From Burkholderia cenocepacia (GTDB taxonomy: Bacteria > Pseudomonadota > Gammaproteobacteria > Burkholderiales > Burkholderiaceae): a stretch of 64,000 nucleotides of DNA. Every line of letters begins with the position of its first letter. The first letter of the stretch is position 1. The stretch lies in contig NZ_CP060039.1 of assembly GCF_014211915.1 (NCBI RefSeq), positions 62,001-126,000 on the forward strand, read 5' to 3'. This document shows positions 27,459 through 36,821 of the stretch, one piece after another. The position numbers were made by a program, and so were the translations under genes. The notes under the pieces were generated by a model. It was not told where the DNA came from. It did not search any database and saw nothing but the letters and a program-made list of their open reading frames with translations.

Positions 27459-29231
27459 ATGCCGACTCACCCGCTGGTATTCCATGCCTCGCCCGACCAG
27501 ACGATCGCCTGGCGCGACGGCTCGCCCGTCACCGTGCGCGCGTTCGTCTCCGACGTCGCGCGCGTGGCCGCCGCGCTGCCCGCCGGCAGCCACGTGTTCA
27601 ACGTGTGCCGCGACCGCTATCGCTTCGCGGTCAGCCTGTGCGCGGCGCTCGTCGCCGGCAAGGTCAGCCTGCTGCCGTCGACGCACACGCCGGAAATGGT
27701 GCGCCAGCTCGCGTCGTTCGCGCCCGATGCGTTCTGCCTGCACGATGCGCCCGACTGCGCGATCGACCTGCCGCGCTTCGCGTACCCCGATGCCGCGCCG
27801 GGCGAGGCGCCGAGCGATACGCCGTTCGCCGTCCCGCGGATCGACGCGGCGCGGATCATGGCCTACGTGTTCACGTCCGGCTCGACCGGCGCGCCGGTGC
27901 CGCACCGCAAGACCTGGGGCTTCCTGGTCGGCTGCGTGCGCGCGGCGGCCGACCGCCTCGGGCTGCTCGACGGCCGCGCGGCCACGCTGATCGGCACGGT
28001 GCCCGCGCAGCACATGTACGGCTTCGAGTCGACGGTGCTGCTCGCGCTGATCGGCGGCCTCGCGTTCAGCAACCGCCAGCCGTTCTACCCGAGCGACATC
28101 CGCGACGAACTCGACACGATCCCGCAGCCGCGGGTGCTCGTCACGTCGCCGATCCACCTGCGTGCGCTGCTGTCGGCCGGCCATGCGCTGCCGCGCGCGG
28201 CGCTCGTGCTGTCGGCCACCGCGCCGCTGTCGGAGAAGCTCGCGTGCGAAGCCGAGGCCGCGCTCGACGCGCCGCTCGTCGAGATCTACGGCAGCACCGA
28301 GACCGGCCAGATCGCGACCCGTCGGACGTCGCAAGGCGCGGCGTGGGAACTGTTCCCGGACATCCGGCTCGACGCGCGCGCCGAACCGGATGGCGACGAC
28401 AGCGGGCCGACCGTGTGGGTATCGGGCGGGCACGTCGAAGCGCCGGTGCCGATGGGCGACGCGCTCGAACTGCTCGGCGACGGCCGGTTCCTGCTGCACG
28501 GCCGCAAGGCCGACCTCGTCAACATCGCGGGCAAGCGCACGTCGCTCGCTTACCTGAACCATCAGCTCAACGCGATTGCCGAAGTGGTCGACGGCGTGTT
28601 CTTCATGCCCGACGAAGCCGCGCCGACGCACGGCGACACCGCCCGCGAACCGGTCACGCGGCTCGTCGCGCTGGTCGTCGCGCCGACGCTCTCGGTCGCC
28701 GATCTGCAGCGCGCGCTGCGCGAGCGGATCGATCCCGCGTTCATGCCGCGCCCGCTCGTGTTCGTCGATGCGTTGCCGCGCAACGAAACGGGCAAGCTGC
28801 CGCGCGACGTGCTGGCCGCACTCGTTGCGCAACATACGCGTAGCGCGGCGGCGACGGCCACGACGGCCATGCCGCCCGCGCCGCCGGCCGAACGCGACCC
28901 GGCCGGCCCGCCCGCGCTCGCGTTCACGATTGCCGTCGACCATCCCGCGCTGCCCGGCCACTTCCCCGGCCATCCGGTCGTGCCCGGCGTCGTGCTGCTC
29001 GATCACGCGATCCATACGCTCGGCGCGACGCTGAACCGTCCGCTGCATGCGTGGCGGCTCGGATCCGCGAAATTCCTGAGCCCGGTCGCGCCCGGCGAAC
29101 CGCTCGATCTCGCGTACGACGCGGCAGCCAGCGGCGCGATCCGCTTCACGGTGCGCGCCGGGTCGCGCGAGGTCGCGACCGGCGTGCTGTCCGCCCCACC
29201 GCCCGCCGCGCAGGATGGCGCGCAGCCATGA
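27459..29231 (+). CDS. AMP-dependent acyl ligase fused to an ApeI-like hotdog dehydratase
   Basis: 590 aa with two units. Residues 1-460 are an adenylate-forming ligase: TSGSTG at 139-144, YGSTETG from 276, and the catalytic C-terminal lysine K445 in NETGKLPR. An Ala/Pro-rich linker (about 460-483) leads to a FabA/FabZ-type hotdog domain (about 487-580) with H500 in GHFPGHPVVPGVVLLD, the dehydratase histidine motif. In E. coli APE loci these are separate genes (apeH, apeI). The ligase probably activates the hydroxybenzoate starter and loads it onto the carrier protein; the hotdog part dehydrates 3-hydroxyacyl intermediates. The stop overlaps the next start as ATGA. Confidence 0.9.
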   Translation: MPTHPLVFHASPDQTIAWRDGSPVTVRAFVSDVARVAAALPAGSHVFNVCRDRYRFAVSLCAALVAGKVSLLPSTHTPEMVRQLASFAPDAFCLHDAPDCAIDLPRFAYPDAAPGEAPSDTPFAVPRIDAARIMAYVFTSGSTGAPVPHRKTWGFLVGCVRAAADRLGLLDGRAATLIGTVPAQHMYGFESTVLLALIGGLAFSNRQPFYPSDIRDELDTIPQPRVLVTSPIHLRALLSAGHALPRAALVLSATAPLSEKLACEAEAALDAPLVEIYGSTETGQIATRRTSQGAAWELFPDIRLDARAEPDGDDSGPTVWVSGGHVEAPVPMGDALELLGDGRFLLHGRKADLVNIAGKRTSLAYLNHQLNAIAEVVDGVFFMPDEAAPTHGDTAREPVTRLVALVVAPTLSVADLQRALRERIDPAFMPRPLVFVDALPRNETGKLPRDVLAALVAQHTRSAAATATTAMPPAPPAERDPAGPPALAFTIAVDHPALPGHFPGHPVVPGVVLLDHAIHTLGATLNRPLHAWRLGSAKFLSPVAPGEPLDLAYDAAASGAIRFTVRAGSREVATGVLSAPPPAAQDGAQP

Positions 29232-30211
29232 AGCGCACCGCATGGGCCGAACGCCAGGAACGCAGCAACGCGGGTTTGCTGCGCGTCATGACGTGGATCT
29301 CGCTGCGCTTCGGCCGGCAGCGCGCGCGCATCGTGCTGCACCTGATCGCGACGTATTTCGTGCTGTTCTCGCCGATCGCGTGCGCGGCGTCCCGCGACTA
29401 CCTGCGCCGCGTGCTCGGTCGCCCCGCGCGCTGGCGCGACGTGTACCGGCACGTGTTCACGTTCGCGGCGACGATCCACGACCGCATCTACCTGATGAAC
29501 GGGCGCTTCGACCTGTTCGACATCCGGCTGCACGGCGAAACGCTCGTCGACGACGCGCTCGCGGGCGGGCGCGGCGCGTTCCTGATGGGCGCGCACCTCG
29601 GCAGCTTCGAGGTCGTGCGCGCGATCGGCCGCACGCATCCGGACCTGCGCGTGGTCGTCACGATGTACGAGAAGAACGCACGCAAGATCAACGCGACGCT
29701 CGCCGCGGTGAACCCGGCCGCGCAGCCGGAAGTGATTCCGCTCGGCCAGGTCGACTCGATGCTGAAGGTGCGCGAGCGCCTCGACGCGAACTGCATGGTC
29801 GGCATGCTCGCCGACCGCACGCTGCTCGACGATGCCGCCGCGTCGCTGCGGCGCGTGCCGCTGCTCGGCGCGCCGGCCGCGTTCCCGCTCGGCCCGCTTT
29901 ACATGGCCGCGATGCTGAAGCGCCCGGTGATCTTCATGACGGGCCTCTATCGCGACGGCAACCGCTACGACGTGCACTTCGAGACGCTCGCCGATTTCTC
30001 CGACGTGCGGCGCGACGCGCGCGCGGCGGCGGTCGATGCGGCGCTCGCGCGCTACGTCGCGCTGCTCGACAAGTACTGCCGCGCGGCGCCGTACAACTGG
30101 TTCAACTATTTCGATTTCTGGCAAGGCGGCGATGCCGCGGCCGCAACCGCGCGCCGCGAGACGGCGCACGCCGGCGCCGACCTGCCCGCCACGAGGGATT
30201 CCGACGCATGA
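29228..30211 (+). CDS. LpxL/HtrB-type lysophospholipid/lipid A acyltransferase-like protein (aryl polyene cluster)
   Basis: 327 aa. The LPLAT signature is GAHLGSFEVVRAI, corresponding to the catalytic HX4E/D box of this superfamily (H then E), and MVGMLADRTLLD aligns with the second box. The N-terminal hydrophobic stretch (IVLHLIATYFVLFSPIACAA) anchors it in the inner membrane. Expected role: transfer of the finished aryl polyene acyl chain from carrier protein to a lipid or sugar-lipid acceptor, by analogy to APE acyltransferases. ATGA overlaps at both ends show tight translational coupling. Confidence 0.9.
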   Translation: MKRTAWAERQERSNAGLLRVMTWISLRFGRQRARIVLHLIATYFVLFSPIACAASRDYLRRVLGRPARWRDVYRHVFTFAATIHDRIYLMNGRFDLFDIRLHGETLVDDALAGGRGAFLMGAHLGSFEVVRAIGRTHPDLRVVVTMYEKNARKINATLAAVNPAAQPEVIPLGQVDSMLKVRERLDANCMVGMLADRTLLDDAAASLRRVPLLGAPAAFPLGPLYMAAMLKRPVIFMTGLYRDGNRYDVHFETLADFSDVRRDARAAAVDAALARYVALLDKYCRAAPYNWFNYFDFWQGGDAAAATARRETAHAGADLPATRDSDA

Positions 30212-30849
30212 CCGCCGTTCGCCGCCGCCCGTTCCCGTTTTCGTCGGGCCGCCTCCACCGCGCGGCCCGCGTGCTCGCCGCCACCGCCGCGATCGTGCTG
30301 GCCGTGCCGGCGCACGCGGCCGATACCGGCTCGACCTGGACCCTCGACCGGCTGATGTCGACGCTCGCGCAGCACAAGTCGGGCCGGGCGACCTTCACCG
30401 AGACGAAGACCCTGTCGATTGCCACGCAGCCGGTCGAATCGTCGGGCGAACTGATGTTCGTCGCGCCCGACCATCTGGAAAAGCACACGCTGAGCCCGAA
30501 GCCCGAACATCTGGTCGTCGACGGCGACATGCTCACCGTCGAGCGCAACAACCGCAAGTACACGCTCGCGCTCGCGCGCTATCCGGAGCTCGGCGCGTTC
30601 ATCGACAGCATCCGCGCGACGCTCGCCGGCAACCGCTTCGCGCTTGAACGGGTGTACAAGGTCGCCCTGTCCGGACGCGGCGACGACTGGACGCTGACGC
30701 TCACGCCGCTCGACTCGCGGATGCTGAAGGTCGTCAGCACGATCACGCTCGACGGCACGCGCGACGTGCTGCGCAGCGTCGCGGTCCGGCAGGCCGACGG
30801 CGATCGTTCGGTGATGCGCCTGCAACCCGTGGCGGCGAACGCGAACTGA
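30208..30849 (+). CDS. LolA-like outer-membrane lipoprotein carrier protein (aryl polyene cluster)
   Basis: 213 aa. The signal peptide ends near residue 39 (VLAVPAHAAD). The mature part is LolA-type: LDRLMSTLAQHKSGRATFTE, then SSGELMFVAPDHLEKHTLSP and the strand-rich remainder. LolA carries lipidated cargo across the periplasm; the paralogue in APE loci is thought to do so for the polyene lipid, paired with the MMPL protein. It overlaps both neighbours (ATGA and TGATG junctions). Confidence 0.9.
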   Translation: MTAVRRRPFPFSSGRLHRAARVLAATAAIVLAVPAHAADTGSTWTLDRLMSTLAQHKSGRATFTETKTLSIATQPVESSGELMFVAPDHLEKHTLSPKPEHLVVDGDMLTVERNNRKYTLALARYPELGAFIDSIRATLAGNRFALERVYKVALSGRGDDWTLTLTPLDSRMLKVVSTITLDGTRDVLRSVAVRQADGDRSVMRLQPVAANAN

Positions 30850-33326
30850 TGGACGAGCGCACCCGATCCTCACCCGTCGCCCGCCGCGTGCCCGCGTGGC
30901 GGCAGCGCGCGGTGCTCGTGTGGCTGCTCGCGCTGGTCGCGTGCGGCATCGCGATCGGACGCGCGCACTTCACGGCCGACCTGTCCGCGTTCCTGCCGAA
31001 CGCGCCGAGCGCCGGGCAGCGCGTGCTCGTCGACCAGTTGCGCGACGGCATCGTGTCGCGCCTGATCCTCGTCGCGATCGACGGCGGCGACGCGGGCACG
31101 CGCGCCGCGCTGTCGCGGCGCGTCGCCGGCACGCTACGCGCCGATCCGCAGTTCGCGGCCGTGCACAACGGCGAAGCCGCGAACGACGCGCGCGACCGGC
31201 AATTCATCTTCGCTCACCGCTATCTGCTGAGCCCGGCCGTCACGCCGCAGCGCTTCAGCGCCGACGGCCTGCACCAGGCGCTCGGCGACAGTCTCGACCT
31301 GCTGAGTTCGTCAGCCGGCCTCGTCGCGAAGGCAATGCTGCCGCGCGACCCGACCGGCGAAGTCGCCGCGCTCGTCGACGAGCTCGACCGCGCGGCCGAA
31401 CCGGCGAGCCGCGACGGCGTGTGGGCGTCGCGCGACGGCACGCGCGCGGTGCTGGTCATGCAGACGGCCGCCGCCGGCTCCGATACCGACGCGCAGGCCC
31501 GCGCGATCGACGCCGTGCGCCGCGCGTTCGCGGCCGCGACGCAAGCCGTGCCGAACGCGGCCGGCACCTCGCTCGCGATGACGGGCCCCGGCGTGTTCTC
31601 GGTCGACACGCGCGACACGATCCGGCACGACGTCGAACGGCTGTCGACGGCGAGCGTCGTGCTGATCGTCGCGCTGCTGCTCACGCTGTACCGTTCGCCG
31701 CGCACGCTCGCGCTCGGCCTGCTGCCGGTGCTGACGGGTATCGCGGCCGGGATCGCGGCGGTCAGCGTCGCGTTCGGCACGGTTCACGGGCTGACGCTCG
31801 GGTTCGGCACCACGCTGATCGGCGAAGCCGTCGACTATTCGATCTACCTGTTCGTGCAATCGGCGCAGGCCGGTACGCGCGGCGACCCACGCCCGGCCGA
31901 CGCGACGCGCGCGTGGGTCGCCGCGTACTGGCCGACGATCCGGCTCGGCGTGCTGACGTCGGTGTGCGGATTCGCATCGATGCTGTTCTCCGGGTTCCCC
32001 GGCCTCGTGCAGCTCGGGCTCTATTCGATCGTCGGGCTGACGGCCGCCGCGCTCGTCACGCGCTTCGTGCTGCCGCATCTGCGTGGCGAGCATGTCGCGA
32101 TCCGCGACGTATCCCGCGTCGGCGCCGTGCTCGCGCGCGCGGCCGACGCCGCGCCGCGGCTGCGCTGGCCGCTCGCGGTGCTCGTGGTCGCCGCCTGCGC
32201 GACGCTCGCGCTGCATCGCGACGCCCTGTGGAGCCGTGAGCTCGCCGCGCTTAGCCCCGTGCCGGCACAGGCGCAGGCGCTCGACGCACGGCTGCGCGCC
32301 GATGTCGGTGCGCCCGACGTGCGCTACCTCGTCGTCATTGCCGCACCAACCGAACAGGCCGCACTCGAAGGCGCGGAAAAAGTCGCCGCGCAATTGCAGC
32401 CGCTCGTCGACCGGGGTGCGCTCGGCGGTTTCGAGAACCCCGCCCGCTATCTGCCGAGCGACGCCGCGCAGCGCGCGCGTCAGGCGAGCCTGCCGGCTGC
32501 GGACGCACTCGCCGAACGGATGCGCGATGCCGTCGCGCATCAGCCGATCACGGTGAAGCCCGATCTGTTCGCACCGTTCCTCGCCGACGTCGACGCCGCG
32601 CGCCACGTGCCGCTGCTGACGCGTGCGGACCTGCGCGGCACGTCGATGGCGCTCGCCGTCGATGCGCTGCTGACCGAACGCGACGGCCGCTGGAGCGCGA
32701 TGCTGCCGCTGCGTGCGCCGGACGCCGCGCGCGCCGGGCAGCCGGCGTCGAGCCTCGACGCCACGCCGATTCGCGCCGCCGTCGCACGCGCGGGCGTGCC
32801 CGATGCGCTGTTCGTCGACATGAAGGCCGAAGCCGATCGGTTGTACGTGAGCTACGTGCATGAGGACATCCGGCTGTCGCTCGCAGGATTCGCCGCGATC
32901 GCCGTGCTGCTGCTGATCGCGCTGCGCTCGCTGCGCCGCGCCGCGCGCGCCCTTGCGCCGCTCGTCGCCGCCGTGCTGGTCGTGACGGCCGGTTTCGCGC
33001 TCGCCGGCGTGCAACTGACGATCCTGCACCTCATCGGGATGCTGCTGATCGTCGCGGTCGGCTCGAACTATGCGTTGTTCTTCTGCCGGCGCGACGACGC
33101 GCAGCCCGTCACGCCGCATACGCTCGTGTCGCTGCTGATCGCGAACCTCGCGACGGTCGCCGGCTTCGGGCTGCTCGCGCTGTCGCGCGTGCCGCTGCTC
33201 GAAACCTTCGGGCTGACCGTGGGCCCCGGCGCGATGCTCGCGCTCGCGTTCGCGGCGATTCTCGCGCCGCGCGCCGCAGAGACGGCGGCGGCGGGCGGCA
33301 ATCGTGAACGAGGAGGCCGCGCATGA
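30849..33326 (+). CDS. MMPL/RND family exporter (aryl polyene cluster)
   Basis: 825 aa, two RND-like halves each with one leading membrane helix, a periplasmic domain, and a block of five or so helices (about residues 265-420 and 680-815). Typical membrane motif in half one: GFGTTLIGEAVDYSIYLF; in half two: LLIVAVGSNYALFFC. MMPL proteins export lipids using the proton gradient. Gene order ligase, acyltransferase, LolA, MMPL points to transport of the polyene-lipid from inner membrane to the LolA carrier. Start codon overlaps the preceding stop by one base; the end overlaps the next start by four. Confidence 0.92.
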   Translation: MDERTRSSPVARRVPAWRQRAVLVWLLALVACGIAIGRAHFTADLSAFLPNAPSAGQRVLVDQLRDGIVSRLILVAIDGGDAGTRAALSRRVAGTLRADPQFAAVHNGEAANDARDRQFIFAHRYLLSPAVTPQRFSADGLHQALGDSLDLLSSSAGLVAKAMLPRDPTGEVAALVDELDRAAEPASRDGVWASRDGTRAVLVMQTAAAGSDTDAQARAIDAVRRAFAAATQAVPNAAGTSLAMTGPGVFSVDTRDTIRHDVERLSTASVVLIVALLLTLYRSPRTLALGLLPVLTGIAAGIAAVSVAFGTVHGLTLGFGTTLIGEAVDYSIYLFVQSAQAGTRGDPRPADATRAWVAAYWPTIRLGVLTSVCGFASMLFSGFPGLVQLGLYSIVGLTAAALVTRFVLPHLRGEHVAIRDVSRVGAVLARAADAAPRLRWPLAVLVVAACATLALHRDALWSRELAALSPVPAQAQALDARLRADVGAPDVRYLVVIAAPTEQAALEGAEKVAAQLQPLVDRGALGGFENPARYLPSDAAQRARQASLPAADALAERMRDAVAHQPITVKPDLFAPFLADVDAARHVPLLTRADLRGTSMALAVDALLTERDGRWSAMLPLRAPDAARAGQPASSLDATPIRAAVARAGVPDALFVDMKAEADRLYVSYVHEDIRLSLAGFAAIAVLLLIALRSLRRAARALAPLVAAVLVVTAGFALAGVQLTILHLIGMLLIVAVGSNYALFFCRRDDAQPVTPHTLVSLLIANLATVAGFGLLALSRVPLLETFGLTVGPGAMLALAFAAILAPRAAETAAAGGNRERGGRA

Positions 33327-34207
33327 ACGTGCCGCCTTGCGTTCCACCACGCGATGCCGGCGACGCGCGCCGCTGGAAGCCGACGCCGCTGATCGCCGGC
33401 GCCGCCGCGCTGCACGCGGGCGCGGCCGCCGCGGTGATCGCGCAACCGGCCACGTGGCCGTGGGCCGTCGGCGGCGTGGTCGCGTCGCATCTCGCGCTGA
33501 CCGCGGCCGGGTTGTGGCCGCGCAGCACGCTGCTCGGCCCGAACTGGACGCGCCTGCCGGCCGGCGCGGGCCGCCGCATCGCACTGACGATCGACGACGG
33601 TCCGGACCCGGACGTGACGCCGCGCGTGCTCGACCTGCTCGACCGTTACGACGCGCGCGCGACGTTCTTCTGCATCGGCGATCTCGCGCGCCGCCACCCA
33701 CTGTGGATCGAGGCGATCGTCGCGCGCGGCCATGCGGTCGAGAACCACAGCCAGCGGCACCGCCATACGTTCTCGCTGTCGGGGCCGGCCGCACTGCGGC
33801 GCGAAATTGCGGCCGCGCAGCAGACGCTGACCGACATCGCCGGCACGCGCCCGCTGTTCTTCCGCGCGCCGGCCGGCCTGCGCAATCCGTTTCTCGAACC
33901 GGTGCTGTGCGAATTCGGGCTGCAACTCGCGAGCTGGACGCGGCGCGGCTTCGACACGCGTGCGCGCGACGCCGCGACCGTCACGCGCCGCCTGCTGCAT
34001 GGGCTCGATGCGCGCGACATCCTGCTCGTGCACGACGGTCACGCGGCGCGCGACACGCGCGGCGAACCGGTCGTGCTCGACGTGCTGCCCGCGGTGCTGC
34101 GCGCGGCCGCCGACGCGCAGTTGCCCTGGACCACCCTGCGCGCGGCGCTGGCGCCCGAACCGCCCGGCCGGCCGGGCGTTCCGGCACCCCCGTTTGATAA
34201 AATCTGA
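33323..34207 (+). CDS. Polysaccharide deacetylase (NodB-homology) family protein in aryl polyene cluster
   Basis: 294 aa. Two membrane-spanning stretches in the first 65 residues anchor it, then a NodB domain: TIDDGPDPD (D91/D92, catalytic base and metal ligand) and NHSQRHRH (H142 and H146, metal ligands), plus FFRAPAGLRNP and LLVHDGH. All residues needed for a metal-dependent carbohydrate deacetylase are present. A deacetylase suggests that the polyene is attached to an N-acetylated sugar that must be deacetylated, possibly the product of the cluster's GT2; that is inference. Overlaps the MMPL gene by ATGA. Confidence 0.88.
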   Translation: MNVPPCVPPRDAGDARRWKPTPLIAGAAALHAGAAAAVIAQPATWPWAVGGVVASHLALTAAGLWPRSTLLGPNWTRLPAGAGRRIALTIDDGPDPDVTPRVLDLLDRYDARATFFCIGDLARRHPLWIEAIVARGHAVENHSQRHRHTFSLSGPAALRREIAAAQQTLTDIAGTRPLFFRAPAGLRNPFLEPVLCEFGLQLASWTRRGFDTRARDAATVTRRLLHGLDARDILLVHDGHAARDTRGEPVVLDVLPAVLRAAADAQLPWTTLRAALAPEPPGRPGVPAPPFDKI

Positions 34208-34270
34208 CCTCGAACGGCGCGCGTGCCAGCCCTGCTGCGGCGCCCGCTCCGGCCACCGGATGCGACCCTC

Positions 34271-35494
34271 GTGAACCCTCTCCTGCTCTCGCACTTCACC
34301 GCCACCAGCTGCATCGGCCGCGGCCTCGACGCGACCCTCGATGCGCTGCGCCACGCCCGCGGCGGCCTCGTGCCGTGCAACTTCGAGCGTGCGGATCTCG
34401 ACACGTGGATCGGTGCGGTGGACGGCGTCGATGCGCACCCGGTGCGCGCCGATCTCGCCGACTTCGACTGCCGCAACAACCGCCTTGCGCAACTTGGCCT
34501 GACGCAGGACGGCTTCGACGCGCGCGTCGCGGCGGCGGTCGCGCGCTACGGCGCCGCACGCGTTGGCGTGTTCGTCGGCACGAGCACGGCCGGCATCCTC
34601 GAAACCGAACGCGCGTACCAGTGCCGCGATCCGGCAAGCGGCGCGCTGCCCGCCGACTTCCGCTACGCGCACACGCACAACCCGTATTCGCCGGCCGCGT
34701 TCGTGCGCGCGTATTTCGCGCTGCGCGGGCCGGCGATGGCGATCTCGTCCGCGTGCTCGTCGGGCGCGAAGGTGTTCGGCTCCGCGCGCCGCATGATCGA
34801 GGCCGGGCTGATCGACGCGGCCGTCGTCGGCGGCGTCGATTCGCTGTGCCTGACCACGCTGTACGGCTTCAATTCGCTCGAACTGCTGTCGCGCCAGCCG
34901 TGCCGGCCATTCGACGTCGCGCGCGACGGCATCTCGATCGGCGAGGCCGCCGCGTTCGCGCTCGTCGAGCGCGTCCCTGCCGCGCCCGCCACGCTCGACG
35001 CCGACGCGATCCTGCTGCTCGGCATCGGCGAATCGAGCGACGCGCATCACATGTCGTCGCCGCATCCGGAAGGGCTCGGCGCGCGCGCCGCGATCGAGCA
35101 GGCGCTCGCATCCGCCGGCCTCGACGCGCACGACATCGACTACGTGAACCTGCACGGCACCGCGACGCCGAGCAACGACGCAGCGGAAAGCCGCGCGCTC
35201 GGTGCGCTGTTCGCCCGCACGCCGTGCAGCTCGACGAAGGGCGCGACCGGCCACACGCTCGGCGCGGCCGGCGCGCTGGAGGCGATCGTCGCCGCGCTCG
35301 CGCTGCGCGAGCAGTTCGTGCCGGCCGGCGTCAACACGACGCAGCCCGACCCCGCGCTCGTCGCCGATTACGTGCTCGCGAGCCGCGACACGCGCGTGCG
35401 CGCCGTCCTCTCCAATTCGTTCGGCTTCGGCGGCACGAATTGCAGCCTGATCCTCGGCCGCGCCCAGCGCGTAGCCGGTCGCGCCCGCCGTTGA
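34271..35494 (+). CDS. Beta-ketoacyl-ACP synthase II-type (aryl polyene ketosynthase)
   Basis: 407 aa from GTG 34271 (VNPLLLSHF); a GTG at 34223 is an alternative. The full Cys-His-His triad is present: C162 in ISSACSSGAK, H295 in NLHGTATPS and H328 in GATGHTLGAAG. Such KS alpha enzymes pair with a chain-length factor and extend the chain with malonyl-ACP. The next gene is exactly that partner. Shortness of the N-terminus compared to FabF is usual for APE ketosynthases. Promoter not separate; likely read through from the operon (63-base gap). Confidence 0.93.
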   Translation: MNPLLLSHFTATSCIGRGLDATLDALRHARGGLVPCNFERADLDTWIGAVDGVDAHPVRADLADFDCRNNRLAQLGLTQDGFDARVAAAVARYGAARVGVFVGTSTAGILETERAYQCRDPASGALPADFRYAHTHNPYSPAAFVRAYFALRGPAMAISSACSSGAKVFGSARRMIEAGLIDAAVVGGVDSLCLTTLYGFNSLELLSRQPCRPFDVARDGISIGEAAAFALVERVPAAPATLDADAILLLGIGESSDAHHMSSPHPEGLGARAAIEQALASAGLDAHDIDYVNLHGTATPSNDAAESRALGALFARTPCSSTKGATGHTLGAAGALEAIVAALALREQFVPAGVNTTQPDPALVADYVLASRDTRVRAVLSNSFGFGGTNCSLILGRAQRVAGRARR

Positions 35495-35502
35495 GGCTTG
35501 CC

Positions 35503-36321
35503 ATGACACTCACCGCCTTCATCGAAAGCATCGGCCTCATCGGGCCGGGATTGAAAGACTGGACGCACGCGGCCGACGTGCTCGCGGGCCGCGCGCCCTA
35601 CGTGCCCGCCCGCACCGAGCTGCCGCCGCCGGCCGGGCTACCGTCTGCCGAACGGCGCCGCACGGGCCCGGTCGTGCGCACGGCGCTCGCGGTCGGCCAC
35701 GAAGCGGTGGCCGCGAGCGACCGCGACGCCGCGACGCTCGCGACCGTGTTCAGCGCATCCGGCGGCGACGGCCAGAACTGCCACGCGATCTGCGAAACGC
35801 TGGCCGGCGACGATCGTCAGCTGTCGCCGACCCGCTTCCACAACTCGGTGCACAACGCGCCGGCCGGCTACTGGAGCATCGCGACCCGCGCGACGGCGAC
35901 GTCGAACGTGCTGTGCGCGCACGACGGCAGCTTTGCCGCCGGCCTGCTCGAAAGTCTCTGCCAGGTCGTCGTCGATCGCGCGCCGAGCCTGCTGATCGCG
36001 TACGACACCGACTATCCGGAACCGCTGCGCGCGGTGCGGCCGATCGGCGATGCGTTCGGCGTCGCGCTCGTGTTCGCGCCGGAAGCGAGCGCGCGCACGC
36101 TCGCCCGCATCGACGTGCAACTCACCGATGCGCCCGCCACGACGCTCGTGCATGCCGAACTCGATGCACTGCGCGCCGGCAACCCGGCCGCCCGCGTGCT
36201 GCCGCTGCTCGAAGCGCTCGCCGCACGGCAATCGACGCGCGTCGTGCTCGACTACCTGGCCGATACGCGCGTGCAGGTCGACGTCGCAATGTCCGAACCC
36301 TTCGCGGAGCGCGAGCGATGA
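35503..36321 (+). CDS. Beta-ketoacyl synthase chain-length factor
   Basis: 272 aa, only the N-terminal ketosynthase-like domain (Ketoacyl-synt_2 type) rather than the 400 residues of a full KS. The first part, LTAFIESIGLIGPGL, and RTALAVGHEAV, FHNSVHNAPAGYWSI are recognisable. The histidine motifs of an active ketosynthase C-terminal half are absent, so catalysis on its own is not expected; it probably dimerises with the preceding KS and sets polyene length. 8-base gap to the KS gene, ATGA overlap with the next. Confidence 0.87.
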   Translation: MTLTAFIESIGLIGPGLKDWTHAADVLAGRAPYVPARTELPPPAGLPSAERRRTGPVVRTALAVGHEAVAASDRDAATLATVFSASGGDGQNCHAICETLAGDDRQLSPTRFHNSVHNAPAGYWSIATRATATSNVLCAHDGSFAAGLLESLCQVVVDRAPSLLIAYDTDYPEPLRAVRPIGDAFGVALVFAPEASARTLARIDVQLTDAPATTLVHAELDALRAGNPAARVLPLLEALAARQSTRVVLDYLADTRVQVDVAMSEPFAERER

Positions 36322-36821
36322 CAGCCACGGTCGTATTGACCCCACCGCTCGACCATGCGTGGATTGCCACGCACATTCCGCACGCCGGCACGATGTGCGT
36401 GCTCGATTCGGTCGATGCGTGGGATACCGAACGAATCCGCTGCACCGCGACGAGCCACCGCGATCCAGACAACCCGCTGCGCGCGCATGGGCGGCTCGCG
36501 TCGGTCTGCGGCATCGAGTACGCGGCGCAGGCGATGGCCGTGCACGGCGCGCTGCTCGGCACGCACGAAGCCCGCCCGCGCGTCGGCTATCTCGCGAGCG
36601 TGCGCAACGTCGACGCATTCGTCGACCGCCTCGACATGTTCGAGCACCCGCTCACCATCGACGCGCAACGCGTGAGCGGCGACGGCCGCTCGGTGCTGTA
36701 CGAATTCACGCTGCGCTGCGGCGAGCGCGTGCTGCTGTCCGGCCGCGCGGCGGTGATGCTCGACGCATCGGCCGCCGGCGCGTTTCAACCGGCGCCTGCC
36801 GGCAACACGAATCCTCGATGA
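36318..36821 (+). CDS. Hotdog-fold 3-hydroxyacyl-ACP dehydratase (ApeP-like)
   Basis: 167 aa. The pattern IPHAGTMCVLDSV near the N-terminus and GIEYAAQAMAVHGAL in the centre match the dehydratase subunit of aryl polyene systems (ApeP family), in which the histidine H22 of IPHAG is the catalytic base. In E. coli ApeP works with the ApeI-type hotdog; here the second partner is the domain fused to the ligase. Coupled to its neighbours by ATGA at both ends. Confidence 0.88.
   Translation: MTATVVLTPPLDHAWIATHIPHAGTMCVLDSVDAWDTERIRCTATSHRDPDNPLRAHGRLASVCGIEYAAQAMAVHGALLGTHEARPRVGYLASVRNVDAFVDRLDMFEHPLTIDAQRVSGDGRSVLYEFTLRCGERVLLSGRAAVMLDASAAGAFQPAPAGNTNPR

Noticed and set aside
26499..29243. Open frame of 914 codons on the minus strand across the polyene promoter and ligase
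   Set aside because: Arg/Gly-rich shadow of the ligase gene with no recognisable domain; the plus-strand frame has all catalytic motifs.
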